This document shows positions 23,371 through 35,003 of a DNA stretch of 64,000 nucleotides, piece by piece. This DNA is from Catonia carolina (lineage: Eukaryota; Arthropoda; Insecta; Hemiptera; Achilidae). The stretch is from the NCBI GenBank assembly GCA_035578175.1, contig JAQMRL010000003.1, positions 103,590,969 through 103,654,968 on the forward strand. Direction: 5' to 3'. The position numbers and the translations under genes are program-made. How positions within the stretch are numbered: position 1 is the first letter of the stretch; each line of letters begins with the position of its first letter. Under the pieces are notes generated by a model. It was not told the DNA's origin and did not search any database. It worked only from the letters and a program-made list of their open reading frames with translations.

Positions 23371-23734
23371 TAACAATTGTATTGTTCTTTAAAATAACAT
23401 TACTTTATTAAGTGTCCACTTAATAAAAGCCTGTTACCTACAACTAATTAACAATGTTTTTATACAGCACGCAGACCTTATTCCTTAGCGTACACTGTCT
23501 AATAGCACTCATTTAGACCTTTCGGCAACTTGAACTAATTATTTCGTAAAAGTAGGTAACTAACTTTTTTATACCCATTTAGGCTTATAAAAAGGAATAG
23601 ACCTACGAGGTAATAAACACATAGTAAAAGAAATAAAAAGGTAGATTGTACGAGAAAATAAAGAAATAAAAGGAGGGATTCTCAAAAAATTCGTAAATAA
23701 ATGAAAAAAGGTATACAGAAATACAAAAATCTTG

Positions 23735-24335
23735 TGTACACTCACACGACTTTCTGTTGCCAATGTAAATGGGTATTGTGTGAACAATATAACCTAATTT
23801 TAATAAACTAATATCTCTAGAAAACAATGGTTGAAATAAAAGTTGTAGTTTTTTTTCTAACTCTGATTATAATTATACAATTTTGTCGTCAAATGGTAAG
23901 GTTACAATTTAAAAAAAATCCTATTCTTTTACTGATTTGATGAGCAAAATACAAAAATTCATTAATTGACGCTAAACTAAGCGCTGTAGAAAAAATGTTA
24001 CACGTTTTTTTACTTTTATATAGCTACACGTTTACTCTAAAATGCTTATTAAGACCGCAATCTTCAAAAAAAAAATTATCGCGAGAGCACAGCCTCCCCA
24101 AGAATTTCAGCAGATATTGCGCTTACCCTATCTTGTGGAGAATAACAAATGTAATAAATGAGGCAATTTTTTTAAAAAATCTGGGTACATATTTTTGAGA
24201 AAATCATAAAAAAAGTGATGAATTTCACGAATAAATTACTTCTTCTGTTTGACTGATTTTAACGAAAATGTTCGTGTCGGGTCCCTTAATAATACCTAAT
24301 TTAACTTAAGTTCCAAGTTTCAATTTTTGTAATTA
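23735..24335 (-). repeat. HINE-like element, decayed copy B9
   Basis: The hairpin end is at about 23738-23765 (CACTCACACGACTTTCTGTTGCC), then internal-unit sequence, then the central block ending CTTAAGTTCCAAGTTTC. The 5' end is lost. The small frames at 23569-23827 and 23995-24198 are shadows. Confidence 0.65.
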
Positions 24336-24969
24336 TTTGTTCGAGTTTATGTATCATAATAATCTCATATGTTGTGGAAGTTTCTACTTAACAATTTTCT
24401 TATGGGTTACCCAGCGAAATCAAAATTCACAATTCAAAATTAACATTAAAGTAAGTTTCATTGACCCGGAAAGTACTAATTCTGAATATTTAAACTTTTA
24501 CTTTTAATTTCTCATAAAGTTTTAAAATTAAAGTTATTTCAATGTTTGCGCACTTTTGAACCAGTGTGTATAACATTATCATAGATAAAATTGTTTAAAT
24601 TATGTTTTTAAAAAGAGTAACCAATAATTTTATGCAAATTACTAACTCTTGTTTAATTTCTATCTTACTGACGTAACGTATTATGATTAAATAAATGAGC
24701 GGTAAACTGAAAAAGATCAAGTTTTTTAAAAAAATACTGTACCATTATGTGAACATAATTTATTTCTTATCATGAAAAATCTGAATGTTTGAAACTTGTA
24801 TTTTTATTTATCGCGACATTGTAGATAGTGAAAACGTACTGTAAGCTTGAAAAATTATATTCAAAGTTTCCATAGATTTTGACCTTTCATAACTTCTTAA
24901 AGCCGGTATAAAGGTTTGTACAAAATACAATCTTTAAGTTTGATCCCTATCGTCATACAATAATATAAA
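24336..24969. other. unassigned AT-rich stretch
   Basis: No recognised feature. Confidence 0.3.
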
Positions 24970-25105
24970 TCTTAAACCTTCAAATTTCAAAATTCAGATC
25001 TTCGAACTTCAAACGTCAACCTAAAACTTTCAAACCTTTAGGATAAACTTAAATTTTTAAACCATAAACTTCAAACATCATCTAACTTTCAAACTTCAAA
25101 TTATT
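24970..25105. repeat. degenerate short tandem-like repeat
   Basis: CTTCAAA / CTTTCAAAC / CTTCGAAC words recur at irregular 10-20 bp spacing, giving a low-complexity tract. There is no coding sense. Confidence 0.5.
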
Positions 25106-26066
25106 GTCATCCACCCAACCCCTTTGGCGGCCGAACTTCACCTTATGACAAAGTGCCCTGCGCACCCGTACTTCTATGTTTGTGTTCGACTTAACCATTT
25201 ATGAATTCTGATCCACCTAACCCCACTGATGCGAGACACGGAAGCGCCGCTAGAGTGGCGAGTTATATTAATTTACTCTCAAACAGTAGAGTCAACGATT
25301 AGAGTATTCATTTACTCTCAAACATTAACTTTTCTCCTTTCCGTCTTTTAATTGATTTTGTTGTAGTATAGATCTAAGAAAACACGACTTATGTTTTTAT
25401 TTGTTTCTGTCTGTTTTCAGCTATAATTTGCTGTTGGGATGTGTAGTACCTTGTTGGTAATTTAATCGCTGCTTTTTTTTGCTGTAATTTTGCCATGGAT
25501 TTAGTACGAATTTGTACATAGATCTACAGTAGAGTTTGTTCACTTATAGCTGTCAGGTGGTACCGTACAAATCGTTTCATTAAATAGTGTTACTTAAAAG
25601 TTAACAGTTCTGCTTAAATTTTTTTTCATAAATTTACGTAGACGATTATTCATGTAGCTCTGATATTTTCAGGGCTATAAACTAGCAATTTCGTGTGGGC
25701 TAATTGTATGCCTCAGTGGTTTGCAGTTAAGCAAATATAAAACATGGGTAAATACACATTTGTATTAATATTAGAATGTACATGCTGAGTTTTAAAAAGA
25801 CAAAGAAATACAAAATCCGTACTCTTTTTTTTCTTTCAACAATGTACTGAATGCATATAGTACTGAATTTCAACATTCTGATTTGTCAAAAGATGGAGAA
25901 GAAAATGTGGTTTATACAGGACTGCTAAACTCTTAGGGAATAAATGTAGGGATTTCTTAAAATCTCCATTTCTTTTTGACATTGTACTGAACACATGGCG
26001 AATTTCAACTCTACTTTCCCAACAACTGAGAGGAAAATAATTACTCCGTATGTAGGGACAATGATT
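25106..26066. other. unassigned stretch with a GC-richer patch
   Basis: At 25110-25260 the base composition rises (CCACCCAACCCCTTTGGCGG; GGAAGCGCCGCTAGAGTGGC). The imperfect palindrome CGCCGCTAGAGTGGCG is noted only as a possible protein-binding site. The rest is AT-rich and unassigned. Confidence 0.25.
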
Positions 26067-26079
26067 TTCCGGCAATTTA

Positions 26080-26467
26080 TTGTTGTTTAGGTCATCAGCC
26101 GAAAAGCTGGTTTGAACCTCCAGAGGTTTCACTAAGTAAAACAAGGATTGAGTTGGTTTACCATTCCTTCCTCCCTGAGTGGAAGGTATGCTTATTAGCA
26201 TGCCAGGTCCTCTGAAAAGCACATATTTTCCACTCTGTAAATGGTACCTTCACTTCATTCTCCACAGGATCTGACTGTATAATAAAATTCATTACTTTCA
26301 GAGAGGATAACTCTGATTAATGTCTTTTACATCTCTACCTCTTCCGTTCCTAAATGATTCAGTCATTTAATTCGCTGACCATGTGATAAGAAATAGAACA
26401 ATTTTTTTAGCCCTGCAACTAACAGATTGAGTGCAAAAAGCTTAGCACTCGACCTGTCTTATGGGCA
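26080..26467 (-). repeat. SINE-A copy, full length
   Basis: Spans the whole family from TTGTTTAGGTCATCAGCC to GACCTGTCTTATGGGCA. Probable 13-bp TSD with two mismatches: TTCCGGCAATTTA at 26067 and TTCCGCTAATTTA at 26468. The 128-codon minus-strand frame at 25836-26222 partly overlaps it and is a shadow. Confidence 0.8.
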
Positions 26468-26480
26468 TTCCGCTAATTTA

Positions 26481-27519
26481 GCTACAAAATATTGTTTTGA
26501 TGCTACAGTCTCCCTTAAAACTTTTGTAGGTGTGAAATATGTGTAGATTTATTAATCACTAATATTATACGTATTGTTTTAGACAAGCTCATATTTATTT
26601 TCATTAATGGTATACCAAATGTAAAAAATACGTATTCATTTTCTAGAATATGCAGTAACAACAATACTGTTTTATTGAAAGTCATTGTTATTTATTACGG
26701 CCTAAATACATTCTCTTACACTTCTAGGTGTTGGCATAATTTTTGTTATTTTGATTTATGTTGTATTGTTATTTGCATAATTACTAATGTTTTTGTTCTG
26801 TTCTATTAAATAAAAGAAGGTTATAATAAAAAATAACACATTCACTATCAAAAAATAATTTCGTTCTATTGTAAAGTGAACTAATAATATTGAATTCGCC
26901 ACGCCAAAAAAATGAACTACATTCTTAAACCGTAGTTGCTTCTTTTGGGAACAAGCATCATTTAAGAATTATTTGAGGTTTGGTACTGAATAATTACTTT
27001 CTCCCATCTCTATAAAAAAAGTGTAGTTACCTTGAAAAAACCTATTTTATCAAGATTGAAAATGATCTCTTATTTTTATTAACACTAAGAAAAAATTGTT
27101 TCCTTTTAATATGTATCTACTTGTGAATTATTTATATTAGGCCTACTTTACTAGAACAAATTTCGTTGCTCTAATTTTTTTGTTAAACACTGAGTTCAAA
27201 GAAAAACTGTGTAGCCTATGTGAATGAGAGTTTTCAACTTCGGTACCTAACAAAAATATTAACCCTTTCCGTCCCTGAACACTATTTAAAAGTTTTATCC
27301 TTAAGTGCCATATAACGTGTACGAGCGTATAAGGATGTACAAAAAGTACCAGCCCTTATTTCGAAACCTTGCAGGCGTAAGCCTGCCATTGCCAACCAAA
27401 ATTTTAACGTTACACAAAAATAAAATTTTCTGTTAAAATTAATTTCTCCTGTGTTCATAAAAAAATAAATCTTTCTAATACTAAAAATATTAAAAATAGT
27501 TTTGTTTTTAGTTTATCTA
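26481..27519. other. unassigned AT-rich stretch
   Basis: Includes a perfect small hairpin, GCAGGCGTAAGCCTGC, at 27371-27386 (6-bp stem, GTAA loop), and TTAACCCTTTCCGTCCC near 27259. Neither can be tied to an element. Confidence 0.3.
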
Positions 27520-27681
27520 AAGTCGCATCGACAGCTTGGTCTTTAGCGACTACTGTGGGTTTTGGTACTTTAACGGTGGTTTTAACGTGTTAATATTTCG
27601 AGACCCTAGCCGGGAATCAAACCCGGGACCTTTCGCTTCGTAGGGTAGCGCTTTAGTCACTACTACAAGGAGGCGGTTCAA
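27520..27681 (-). repeat. tRNA-headed SINE-C, decayed copy
   Basis: On the minus strand: CGCCTCCTTGTAGTAGTGAC head, B-box-like GGGTTTGATTCCCGG, then GGGTCTCGAAATATTAACAC and GTCGCTAAAGACCAAGCTG. This is the same subtype as 12020-12191 and is clearly older. Confidence 0.7.
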
Positions 27682-28406
27682 AATACATTATTCCATTTAT
27701 TTTTGTTTAACATTTTTTTGTAAACGTTCGGTTATCCGGACGTTGGCACTTTATGCATAACTTACCGGAGTTGGTAAACCGGACTTTGATACTTTTTTAC
27801 GGACGTTGCCACTGAAAGAATTAAAATAAAAATTTTCGAATTGAGCTACTTCAAGGATAAAATTACTAAGAATGATATAGGCTATATGAGTTTTAAACAG
27901 CTTGCAAGTTAGCTCAAGTAAAGGTTTTTTTAGTATCAATTTCCATGAGTTTCAGTTTAAGTATTAGGATAAAACTGTTGAACTGTATCTAAAGCGTAGG
28001 GTTTACAGTAGAATCCGGGTTCTCCGAAACGGCCAAAATCAATAAATTTTTTATGTAATTTACTTGAACAAAATTAAAATAAAGAGCACATCTAATTGTG
28101 TTGCAGTTTACTGCGCTCTTAACTACGTGCTTCTTTTTTATAGTTTACAGTTCCTAGACTTAAACTGTAAATGTTTTGTTTCTTTTAAGTAGAATGTTTT
28201 GTAAATTTAAACGCCTTTTTTTGACTATTGATGAAAAATTTAAGGTCGTTGAATGGAAAAAAGGCTGAATTTTTGCTCCGTGTTCCCGCGGATCTTGGGG
28301 TTTAGATTTTCATCCGAATCAGGTTGGAAAAATTAATGAAAAACTGTAACAGCATTATGCTGCTTTAGTGTTTCCTTATTTTTAACTCTGGTGTCTTTAC
28401 TCTAGT
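27682..28406. other. unassigned AT-rich stretch
   Basis: No recognised feature. Confidence 0.3.
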
Positions 28407-28419
28407 TAAGACATGACGA

Positions 28420-28941
28420 TTTTTTTTATCCGAGGCGGCGAGAAAAACTCATGTTCACTCCCTCACGATGGGAGAAGTAGTGTTGGACTCAATTGAGGCG
28501 TCCTCGTCCAGCCCCAAGGAGGCCGCAACCACCTTACCAACCAAAAACCCGCCGCCTGGCTACTTAACCCGACATCAGTAAACAACCCTCCACCTCCCTC
28601 GGAACTGTTTATATAGTACTACAAGGGAAATGTCGGGTTAAAAAAAATTTACATACTGTCACCGGGGCGTGGAAGGGAACCATAGGCTAATTCCCATCTC
28701 GCTGTCACTGACCAACACTCACTCTCTCACTTTCATTCATCTCTTTCATCACCAGCTCAGGAAATTAGTGTGTCTACTTTATGAGATCGGGACAGAATTG
28801 ATTTACTGTGGGAGAGGACGATCCCGCTGATCTCCAATTGTCTCCTACCTCCGCACTCTCCCGATCACCCTCTCCGCAAACTGAGCGACCAATTTCCAGT
28901 TCTCCTCATCCCGCAGCATCGCTGCCCTTACTCTATCTGGG
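28420..28941 (-). mobile_element. R1/I-like LINE 3' end, copy 1 (5'-truncated)
   Basis: Nearly identical by eye to 63020-63540. On the minus strand the last ~30 codons read RVRAAMLRDEENWKLVAQFA then ERVIGRVRR and a stop. That is the C-terminus of an R1/I-type ORF2. A ~430-bp GC-rich 3' UTR and a short poly(A) at 28420 follow. Candidate TSD: TAAGACATGAC (28407) and TAAGGCATGTC (28942), 9 of 11 matching. The plus-strand frames at 28808-29133 are shadows. Confidence 0.8.
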
Positions 28942-28952
28942 TAAGGCATGTC

Positions 28953-30036
28953 ATATGGATGTTCAAACGTTACGGCATTTATATATGAAAAAAATGGTTA
29001 TGTAACAAGGCTTGGCTTACATTGTCGCATGCTACATCGCACGAGTGTGGACATAGCTAATAGGTGTGATTCTCTGTATTATAACACTCTTTTAGTGTTA
29101 ACCACACAAGAATTAAGTAGGTGTATATTATAATTGTTAAGAATGAAAGGTCCGAAACCACTTTATCCTTGTATAGGGTCAGCCGTCAACCACACTGAAA
29201 TCACGTAACAGAAATATACTTCATGTATCGGTTAAAAACTATTCAATGTAATGTTTTATTTTTATATCGTTAATACGTACATAAGTTAATTGCATTTTTA
29301 TGAGCAAACACGGTATTGTAACTAAACACTTGTTAATACAAACAAGTTTGTTGTATTGAAAGTCAATATTTTACAAAATACTTTCACAAATGTCTGTCTC
29401 TCTTTGTTTGTCTGCTGGTACTTGTATGCTATTCGAATCTCATAAATACAAGAAACTTCAATACACCTACGTTTGGTTTGATAGTTTACATTGTACATGA
29501 TATAGCCTAGCTGTAGGTAAATACAAAATGTACATAAGACATAAACAAATTTCGAATTGTATTAAAATTTGTTGTACGGTTGTTTACTTGTCTTGGATTA
29601 TCCTACACGTTATATTTTGTTATTTTTTTATTATTCAGCGTGAGTAAGAAAGTTTCACAACTGTGAAAAATATTTGTTCAGTTTTAATAGGTCTCATTTT
29701 CATGGTTTTCTTATAAACTTGAAATTTATTCCCACTGATGTTCATACAAAAAAGAATCTAAAACCTTTCTTCCAAAATTGCTTAAATTAACCATTTCTTT
29801 GTTTGTTTTTTTAAATCTAATTAGAATTTAAATGATCGAACTATAACGAAAATACCAAAAACAATTTTGATATATTATCTTGTTCTATAATACTAGGCTA
29901 TTTACCACAACCCAGAATGCCAATCGATTGTATTAAACACATCTTCATCCCTTAGACAGCTTCTTCCATTCTTCCCAGTTGTTGCCTTACTTCAATTTTC
30001 TGAAATAATAAAAAAAATTTTGTTAACTGTCTTCAA
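28953..30036. other. unassigned AT-rich stretch
   Basis: No recognised feature. Confidence 0.3.
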
Positions 30037-30360
30037 GACCCACCGGGTTGGTCTAGGGGTAAAGTCGTCACTGGAGTCAGCTGTTTAACAGCTGATTTTC
30101 GGAGACAAAAGTTCTTGGTTCAAATCCTAGTAAAGGTAGTTACTTTTATACGGATTTGAATACTAGACAGTCGTTAGCGGTATACTTTGACGGTTGGGGT
30201 TCAATTAACCATACTCTCTCAGGAATGGTCGGCCAGGGTCTGTACAAGACTACACCTCATTTACACGTCTTCACATCATCCTCATCTCATTGGGTCATGG
30301 GGTTGCTTATTGTTCTGAATTGAACAGATTGCAGCGTACACAAATTAGGGAAAAAACTGT
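30037..30360 (+). repeat. tRNA-headed SINE-D, copy 4, full length
   Basis: The best SINE-D copy. The head is ACCCACCGGGTTGGTCTAGG (A box) and the B box GGTTCAAATCCTAG follows about 70 bp on, separated by a palindromic GCTGTTTAACAGC. The body ends CAGCGTACACAAATTAGGG and A's. Near-identical flanks AACTGTCTTCAA and AACTGTTCTCAAA suggest a diverged TSD. Confidence 0.8.
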
Positions 30361-31254
30361 TCTCAAAATTTGTTTAACCCTTACTCGATTTAGCACAGTA
30401 TACTAACACTTTGTTTTCCAAAAACTATTTCTGTGGCTATTATTCTGCTTTAAATGGATGGTAAATCAAAAACTCTGAACTATAAATGGAGGAGCTTTCA
30501 AGAAAAGAACGAACGATTTTCTCTTTTTAGTGCCTCAAGATATGTGATGTGTGTCATCCTGATTTGTGGAGTGATAACACCACAAATTTCATAACATTCT
30601 TATTGTGGTCCTACACCTTCAACTTTTTCAAAAATATCATTGTTTGGGGTTCCATCTCATATTAAAAGTTGTGTATTAATTCAATTAGATCCTAACTCTT
30701 TGTCGGTTTATTGCGTCCAGACCTTCAACGGCAGTATATTTAGTTTTGTTTATATCCAGAACCCAACTTTACCTTCTATTATCATCGATTTGACATCATA
30801 ATAAATTCCATGTTCAATTACAGATGTAAAATATTTGTCGGAGAAACTACTTGTATTAATAGTCTAAAGAGATTAAGTTATTTTTTTTACAGAATTATAG
30901 AAGTAAGATATGTTGTAGAGCAACATTTTTTAGCTTTTATCTCGTTATCAGGAACTTTTTATATTTTCAACAACAACTATCCAATTTAATCGCTGCCTTG
31001 TGCCAAATATTTTACATGAGCAGATTTGTTGGTAAAAAATATTTTATATCGCATTCCTCATAGAAATCGGTTCATTACATTATACAAAAAATGTATACGA
31101 CAAATAAACAAACTGTCTCTCCTATTATTAAGTGGTTTTTTATGAAGATCACACCGGTTTTTTAGATATATGAATAACTTGTCCACGAATATTCGAACAG
31201 AATACTCTTACCTTGCGATAAGATTCTGGAGTTTTTAATGTGTTAAACTACTTT
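30361..31254. other. unassigned AT-rich stretch
   Basis: No recognised feature. Confidence 0.3.
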
Positions 31255-31266
31255 TAGTCTTCTGTG

Positions 31267-31850
31267 TTAGTTCCAGGGCTACAAATAATAGTTCTGTTTC
31301 TTATCACATAGTCTGAAATTAAATGACTGAAGTATTTAAGAACAGAAGAGGTAGAGGTGTCAAAAACACTATAATGCTTTTTTCACAGTTGATGAGCTCT
31401 GTTGTTGAACGCGTTTAGACCAATCAGAACGTTTACCAGCGTTTTCAGATTGTACAAATGGTTTTAATTGTTATTGAAAGACCAAAAAAGAGGCTGACGA
31501 AATATATAATAGAGCTACGAGAGCAAGAATTGGCAAGTCACTGGCTAGCTATGAAATGGGTAGGGTGCAATGCGTCCGTTCAGAGCTCATCAGCCCTGAA
31601 AAATAGTATAGTCAGAGTTATCTCCTCTGAAAGTAATGGATTTAATTATACACCCAGACCCTGTGGTGGATGAAGTAAAGGTGTCCATTTGCAGGGTGCA
31701 ACATATGTGCTTTTTAGAGGGTCTGACATGCTGATAAAAGCATACTTTTCAACTCAGTGAGGAATGGAATGGTAAACCACCTCACTCCGCGTTTTACTTA
31801 AAACCTCTATTATAGGTTTAAACCAACCTTTTATCTGATAACCTAAACAA
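31267..31850 (+). repeat. SINE-A copy, 5'-truncated and interrupted
   Basis: Starts inside SINE-A at TTAGTTCCAGGGCTAC and ends GATAACCTAAACAA. A perfect 12-bp TSD, TAGTCTTCTGTG, lies at 31255-31266 and 31851-31862. A 237-bp MITE interrupts it at 31372-31608. The 71-codon frame at 31458-31673 spans the junction and is not a gene. Confidence 0.85.
31372..31608. mobile_element. TA-flanked MITE inside SINE-A
   Basis: The termini are imperfect inverted repeats (TAATGCTTTTTTCACAGTTG at the left; TACTATTTTTCAGGGCTGAT read inward from the right, both running into GATGAGCTCTG). The intact SINE site ACACTAGTCAG appears as ACACTA...TAGTCAG, giving a TA duplication. This is consistent with a Tc1/mariner-type MITE. 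Confidence 0.7.
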
Positions 31851-31862
31851 TAGTCTTCTGTG

Positions 31863-33419
31863 ACCACATAATTGACATGACTTGTTAAATAAATAATAGG
31901 TATATTTATTAGTTAAATTTATTATTATGATTAGATTCTTTATTCGCAGAAGTTATATTGCGACTTTTTTATTCTTAAGATTCTCTTTATTAAATTTTTG
32001 TGTGGTCCTATCTGAAGAGATGAGGTCTTTGACTTCTCACTTTACCACTTACCTCTCCTCTTTCTGATACAATAATTTGATATGTGTTATAAATGCTTGA
32101 AGGCATATCTACTTAAATTTAGTATCGATAATTGCTGCCTTTGTATCGATCACAATAATACTGTATAATATTACGAACATCGCCATCTTATGGAATTAAC
32201 ATTTCCTCCGGCTATTTTTAACTACAGTGTATTCTGTTAAACATTAACTTTATTGTGTTGTGTGAAACTGATTTAGCGTAAACTTTTTAAATCAATTATT
32301 TTAACCGTTAGTTCTTTTATTATATTATTTACTACACTTTAAATTGTTAAATTTAAGTATTTTAAATTCCTAGAGAAACATCTGTTTATAGATTTACTAA
32401 ATTAATTTTGTCGTATAAATCAAATAACTTGATTTAAATAATAATCATTACTTATATAATTTATTGGTCCGTAAAAAAATAAGTTTGTAAACTACAATAA
32501 ATTTTTCCCAACGCTTCAACCAAGATTTCAATTTTATGTGGATTCAGCCGATTTTGATTCTGTACCCACTAATAAATCATATTTCAATATTATTAATTTA
32601 CTATTTTTAGGTCTACGTAATCATCATTTATGTGCGCTCATTCTACGTATGAGCATCGTTTACGTACGTTCTCAGTTTTCCCATCAAAAAGTAGGCCTAT
32701 TCATTCAATTTCAGTCATTCATACAAATATCATGAACGAAAATATGTGATTAGTGACAATGTGAAATTTGTTTTAATTAAACTTCTTAAAATAAGCTGTT
32801 CAAAAATACTTTAATTAAGCTTCTTCAAATTTTGCAGAATTCCTAATTTTACGTTGTTCCCTAGGTAAACTTTGGGTATAAAACTATTGGTCCAATTTAT
32901 AATGATGAAATTAGAGGAAAATTTGCATTGTTTAAAAATTTATAAGTTCATTACTTTACAAGCGAATCTATCAGAAAAGTTTTATTTTTTATCTTTTTTA
33001 GTTTTCGATTTACACATATCGGAAGTTTTGTCTCAAAATTCTCAAAAAGGTTGCAGTTTTGAGAAAAATGCTTTATTTTTAGAGAGAACTGAGTGGTTTT
33101 TAAGATATTTTAATTTTATACATTGCAGAATCGCAAGAACTTTAACATTTAACAGTAACCGGTCACATAATTTTAGTTTAATTTTGATCAGATTTATTGT
33201 AAAATACGTAATTACAACAATCAATTCCTCGTTTTTTATGTTAAAATGTTGTAACATAAATTTTTGAACCCTCTCTTACAAAATATATAGCCTACACTAG
33301 GGTGATACCGGGTCCCCGGCCAAGACGTTTAAAAAGCCTCTGGGAATTGGATCTTCTAAGGGATTCATTAAAAAGATATAATACGTAGCTCTGTAATAAT
33401 AACTAATATCTTCAACTAA
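31863..33419. other. unassigned AT-rich stretch
   Basis: The 131-codon plus frame at 32872-33267 and the overlapping minus frame are AT-driven, rich in F/N/I/K, and match no family I know. I do not accept them as genes. Confidence 0.3.
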
Positions 33420-33653
33420 ACCTTAACGAACTAGAGACTCCAGATGAAGGCGGAGCATAGTGCCCTAGATCACAGCACAGAGCCAATTGACTTTCGTTAA
33501 TCGGATCCTGCGTTGTCACTCTTTGTGGTCCCGCTGTGGATGACAGCCTAACAAAAAGTCAGCTGGAGCTTAGTGGAACAGAGTGTGACTTAGCGAAGGG
33601 GCAATCTCACATCCGACATTGGCTGCTTTCGTTGCAGTCTTTAGTTCGTTGGG
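33420..33653. mobile_element. MITE G, copy 2 (inverted relative to copy 1)
   Basis: Reverse complement aligns end to end with 22886-23130 (shared AGTCAATTGGCTCTGTGCTG, CCAGCTGACTTTTTGTTA). Ends ACCTTAACGAACTAGAGACT and CCCAACGAACTAAAGACTGC. A TSD is not evident here. Confidence 0.75.
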
Positions 33654-33864
33654 ATATATAGTAAACAATGAACCCATTGCATTGATAACCACTTTGGCCT
33701 TTCTAATACGACACCGCCTGCTGCGAGTTTTCCCATGTCTCATTAATAATGGTGCCCAGGTATAATTAAAAAACTTAAAAATTGTTAAATGTATTAAAAG
33801 TTTTAAATTATCAATTTCTCTTCAATGTGCCATGTCAGTTCCTCTTACATTTTCTATCACCACG

Positions 33865-34080
33865 ACGAGAAGTAATAGAGAAATATAGAAGAGGACTTCT
33901 CTATTCCCTACTCGATAGAAAAACTCCTTAATGCTGGAAATCCCAGTCCTATTCCTAATATTCTTCAACCAGGACCCCTATTGCATTCCAATACCACCTT
34001 GACTTTCAGTTTCTTCTCTCAATACTAGCTATAGCATTTTATAATGATCACCTCGAAGATCATGTCCAAAGTATGCTAAC
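33865..34080 (-). pseudogene. LINE ORF2 C-terminal fossil
   Basis: One continuous minus-strand frame with two stops: YFGHDLRGDHYKML, stop, LVLREETESQGGIGMQ, stop, GSWLKNIRNRTGISSIKEFF then YRVGNREV. It corresponds to the ORF2 tail YFGHV.RG..Y..L.L...GKIE.R.G.GRRQ.SWLKNIR.WTG of insect LINEs. RT and endonuclease domains are absent. Confidence 0.8.
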
Positions 34081-34601
34081 TTTCTGAACTTAACAATATT
34101 AAAAGTTCCCTCGTGCTGTTCGTGGTATAAATTATCAATTTAATGTTACAATATAATACCTGTTGTATTACTTTTTAAATCAATCATGAACTCTTCCTGG
34201 TGTAAAAATAAATGAATAGTGTAATTCGGCCAATTTAATTCTATGAGAAATTTCTTAAACATTTTCGTTAATTGTACAGAATCAACAGACTGAGTAAATA
34301 AATATTGTTGGGAAATAATTTAACATTATTCTATACATTAATGAATGAAATAATATTATAACCGGTATTTGAAAAATAGTTTAAATGTTTCTACAACATA
34401 TATTTTTATTATTATGTAATTATGAAAAAAGTAAATAAATGAGCCTAAATTTAAATTCTTAGTATAGTTGAAGAAATTTAATCTTAAGTAGGAAGTTAAT
34501 GGTCACGTACCTGTTGATTGCTGAAAAGGTCTAATGATAAATGCAAGTTAGTTGTATTATTACTTTATTGCAGACCGCTTCGTGCATACTGCATAACATA
34601 C
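34081..34601. other. unassigned AT-rich stretch
   Basis: No recognised feature. Confidence 0.3.
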
Positions 34602-34611
34602 GGTACAGACT

Positions 34612-35003
34612 GTTGTTTAGGTCATCAGCCGAAAAGCTGGTTTGAACCTCTAGAGGCTTTACTAAGTAAAACGAGGAGTGAGGTGGTTTACCATTGCCTT
34701 CCTCACTGAGTTGAAAAGTACGCTTATCAGCATGCCGGGCCCTCTGAAAAGCACAAATTTTCCACTCTGCAAATGACACCTTCACTTCATTCATCACAGG
34801 GTCTGGCTGTATAATGAAATTCATTACTTTCAGAGGAGATAACTCTGATTAGTGTCTTTTACACCTCTACCTCTTCTGTTCTTAAATGATTCAGTCATTT
34901 AATTGGCTGACCATGTGATAAGAAACAGAACTATTTATTTTAGCCCTGCAACGAACAGATTGAGTGTAAATAATTTGAAACTCTACCTGTCTGTTATGGG
35001 CAG
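34612..35003 (-). repeat. SINE-A copy, full length (reference copy)
   Basis: A 392-bp full-length copy with a perfect 10-bp TSD, GGTACAGACT, at 34602-34611 and 35004-35013. It defines both ends of the family. On the minus strand it starts CTGCCCATAACAGACAGG and ends GACCTAAACAAC. The recurring peptide-like reading PHSSFYLVKPLEVQTSFSAD in this and other copies comes from nucleotide conservation, not from a gene. Confidence 0.9.

Noticed and set aside
25240..25262. CGCCGCTAGAGTGGCG as an insulator-type binding site
   Set aside because: Only loosely like known motifs and a single occurrence; not enough to call.
27255..27300. TTAACCCTTTCCGTCCC as a piggyBac-type end
   Set aside because: TTAA followed by CCCTTT is suggestive, but I found no matching inverted end or second TTAA partner.
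32872..33267. 131-codon plus-strand frame, longest in the window
   Set aside because: Very rich in F, L, I, N and K as expected from AT-rich DNA, with an overlapping antisense frame, no recognised domain and no start context. Probably chance.
34531..34824. Open frames repeating PHSSFYLVKPLEVQTSFSAD (also near 12558-12791, 25836-26222, 38019-38258, 57683-57979)
   Set aside because: All lie on SINE-A copies and differ by frameshifts. The shared peptide reflects conserved nucleotides, and the retroposon has no protein-coding signature.
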